Positions 22,701 through 25,338 of a stretch of 25,338 bases of DNA are shown piece after piece (within the stretch, counting starts at the first letter, position 1; the number at the start of each line of letters is the position of its first letter). The DNA lies in assembly GCA_014904845.1 (NCBI GenBank), contig MU119706.1:1-25338 (forward strand), written 5' to 3'. Source of the DNA: Acephala macrosclerotiorum. Taxonomy: Eukaryota; Ascomycota; Leotiomycetes; Helotiales; Mollisiaceae. The position numbers were made by a program, and so were the translations under genes. Under the pieces are notes generated by a model that saw nothing but the letters and a program-made list of their open reading frames with translations, was not told the origin of the DNA and ran no database searches.

Positions 22701-22838
22701 ATATTTAATTTAAAAATTTATAATATATTTACCAAATAATTTTACAATTTTTTTTAAATTTTAATATTATTTTTATTATAATTTATTGAAATTCGAATAA
22801 TATTTAATACGCTTTTATTATACATTATTTATTTATAA

Positions 22839-22856
22839 TTTTTTTTTTTTTTTTTT
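22839..22856 (+). repeat. Poly-T tract (18 T)
   Basis: An uninterrupted run of about 18 T. It could be the decayed A-tail of a minus-strand LINE or other retroposed copy, but no coding relic adjoins it. Confidence 0.5.
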
Positions 22857-24051
22857 AATAATATTTTATAATTATTTCGATTTTTTTCATATTTCTTTTT
22901 AATTACTTTGCTTTTTGTAATTACTCGCATTGTATTTACTATAATTTAATTATATTTTAACGTAATAACAAATCAAATTACTAAAAAAAAAAAATTATAA
23001 AAATAGTAATATAAAAAAATGCGATTACTCGTTTATAATTACAATAAACGATTAATCGTTTTTAAAATTTAAATAAATTATTAAAAATATTATGTGAAAA
23101 TTTTATTATTTTTAAAAAAAATCAAACGCATTATTTGAACATTTCACGAAAAAAAGAAATTATAAGTAATTTAATATTTTTATTAATTATAACGAATAAA
23201 AATTTAAAAATTATAATTATTTATATTAAAAAATATTATAACGAAAAAAAAATTACAATTCGAATAATATTAAACAATAAAAAATTTTTAACGATTATAT
23301 AAAAATTTATAATTTTTATAAAAATTTTAAAATAAATTGTACAATGAAATTGATTTTTTAATCAAATTTCGAAATATAATTAATTAATTTGTTTTTTAAA
23401 AAATTCGAAAATTGAAAATAGTGAAATTTTTTTTTAATAAATCGTTATTTTAAATTTATATCGAATTTTATTACGATTATAATTACAATATAAAAAAACT
23501 TAAAAAACTATTAAAAAACTAATTTTTATTATTTAATTACATAAAACGATCAATAATAAATTTATTAAAATCGAATTAAAATTAATAAAAAATAATTTAA
23601 AAATTAATAAAAATAAAATACGAATTTTATATATTTTTTTTATCAAATTAAAAAATATATCAAATTTTTACGTGAAAATAAATAAAATATATAAAATAAT
23701 TAAAAAAATAATCAAATAAATTTATAAATTTTTTTTGATTATTTTTAATACAATTTTTTAAAACTCAATATTAAAATTAATTTTAAAATAATATTTATTA
23801 AAAATAATTAATAAATTAATTTATTATTATTTTATTATTTTCAAATTTATTTGTATTGTAAAAAACAAAACGTATTACATATTTCAAAACGTTTAAATAA
23901 AGTTTTTTTAAATTCAAATATTTACTTTTTTTTAAAAATTACTTTAAAAAATTTATATTAAAATATAATTTTTTTTGTTTTATAAATTTTATTTATATTA
24001 TTAACAATCGAAATTTATTTACTTTAATAAAAATACTTATTATTTGTATAA

Positions 24052-24067
24052 TTTTTTTTTTTTTTTT
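24052..24067 (+). repeat. Poly-T tract (16 T)
   Basis: A run of about 16 T in otherwise featureless AT-rich sequence. Nothing next to it indicates function. Confidence 0.5.
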
Positions 24068-25338
24068 ATAATAATTTCTATATTTTTCAAATATATAACA
24101 AATTTTATAATAAATAAATTTTTTTAAATTAATTAAACGTTTTAATAAAACGTTACGAAAAATTGAATCGTATTACAATGTAATTAAAAACAATTTTAAA
24201 TATCAAAGTTCGAAAAATTTCAAAATTAAAAAAAAAAATAATATTATTTTTTAAATAAAAATATTATATTATTATTTACGTACTAATTTTTATCGTTTTA
24301 TTTATTAATTTCGATTTTAACGTTTATAATTCGATTATAATTTTTTTTTTAATTTAAAAAAAAATTCAAATATTTTATTATATATTAAAATATTTTTAAT
24401 TTTACTAAAAACGTTTTTAAAATTATTTTATATTAATAATAATAATATAAAAACAAAAATAGTTTTAAATAAAATTATATTTATTAAAAATACTATAAAT
24501 TATATATTAATTTTAAACGACGTATTTCTAATTATAATTAAATATAAATATTTTTTTTATAATTAATTAATTATATTAATAATATTATTATTATATTTAC
24601 AATTTAATAAATTATTTTTAATTTTAAATTTTTTTAAAATATATTCAAATTATTTATTAATCGTTTCAATAAAAAACGTAATTACATTGTATAAAAAATA
24701 TCGTATTATTAATATTAAAAATATTTTTACAATTATTAAATTTTAATTAAATTATTTATAAAATTTAAATAAATTTATATTTTAATTATAAATTACTCGA
24801 AGAAAAATCGTTTGTATTTTATTTATATAAAATAAAATTTAAATAATAAAAAATTTAAAAAAATTTTATAATCAAAAAAATTTATATTAAAATTTAATAA
24901 TAAAATTGTAATTTTTAATTTTATTTTTAATAAATATTACTATTTTTAAATCGATATTATTTTATTTTTATTATTTATTAAACGATTAAATTAGTAATAT
25001 TTTTTTGAATATATAAAAAATTAATAATATAATACGAATAATATAATTATAATTTTATATTTTAATTAATACGAATTTATATTTTTTTATAAATAAAAAA
25101 ATAATAAATATTTAATTGTACTATTTTTATTTATTTTATATTTTTTCGTAAATAATTAAAATAATAATAAAAAATAAAATAATAAAATTTATTATTAATT
25201 AATAAAAACAAATATTTAAATAATAAATTTATTATATTTACGAATAATTAAAATTACGTTAATACTATTGAATTTTTTTTAATAATTGATTTTTTTAATT
25301 AAAATATTATTTTTTTTTATTTTATTTTTTTATTTTTT

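Larger units (their letters stand above)
19775..25338. other. Extreme AT-rich block without recognisable genes
   Basis: 5.6 kb of the most AT-pure sequence in the window, dominated by A/T runs with CpG as the main remaining G/C context. There are no long open frames, no readable retroelement motifs and no repeats I could pair by eye. Long homopolymer runs occur (T18 at about 22839-22856, T16 at about 24052-24067). It is either RIP saturated to the point of erasure, or naturally AT-rich satellite-free DNA such as a centromere core. Confidence 0.55.

Noticed and set aside
1..25338. Mitochondrial, Plasmodium or Dictyostelium origin suggested by the extreme AT content
   Set aside because: The Copia and Gypsy relics carry stops of C-to-T/G-to-A type, repeat copies differ only by transitions, and CpG is retained. 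This fits fungal RIP better than an organelle or a naturally AT-rich protist genome.
1..25338. CRISPR array, riboswitch, rRNA
   Set aside because: No regularly spaced repeats, no conserved aptamer or rRNA words were seen, and the organism is judged to be a fungus.

Overview
This window looks like a nuclear, repeat-rich, extremely AT-rich block from a filamentous ascomycete (Pezizomycotina) that has been saturated by repeat-induced point mutation (RIP). The evidence is as follows. G+C is very low, roughly 10-17% by eye. CC and GG are rare, while CpG is conspicuously retained. No intact gene is visible. Recognisable retrotransposon proteins are still readable, but they carry many stop codons. 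The two pairs of repeat copies I could align differ by transitions only (C/T and G/A on both strands), which is the signature of RIP. The species cannot be named from the sequence.

Layout. (1) 1-3350: AT-rich sequence with one short AAY microsatellite and one decayed, unrecognised reading frame (about 2574-3266, +). (2) 3351-3601 and 17495-17745: two 251-bp LTR-like repeats in INVERTED orientation. They bracket a decayed Ty3/Gypsy element whose RT/RNase H part is readable on the minus strand at 11549-12330. (3) 4886-11198: a nearly complete but dead Ty1/Copia retrotransposon on the minus strand. It has 229/228-bp LTRs, a 5-bp target-site duplication (ATTAT), and protease, integrase and reverse-transcriptase relics in the Pseudoviridae order. 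It sits inside the Gypsy element, between the RNase H and the place where the integrase should follow, so it is the younger insertion. (4) 17746-19774: unassigned RIPed repeat ending in a possible 274-bp LTR (19501-19774), which contains a ~57-bp GC-rich island (19699-19755) that has escaped mutation. (5) 19775-25338: the most AT-pure part, with no gene or element recognised.

How it fits together. The region is a graveyard of nested retroelements. A Gypsy element inserted first, a Copia element then inserted into it, and RIP decayed both. It could belong to an AT isochore, a subtelomere or a pericentromere, and the sequence alone does not decide. The points most worth a second look are the inverted rather than direct LTRs around the Gypsy relic, the unmutated GC island with a hairpin and a CACGTGAC motif beside a sharp composition step, and the unidentified decayed frame at 2574-3266. 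I found no convincing new functional system.
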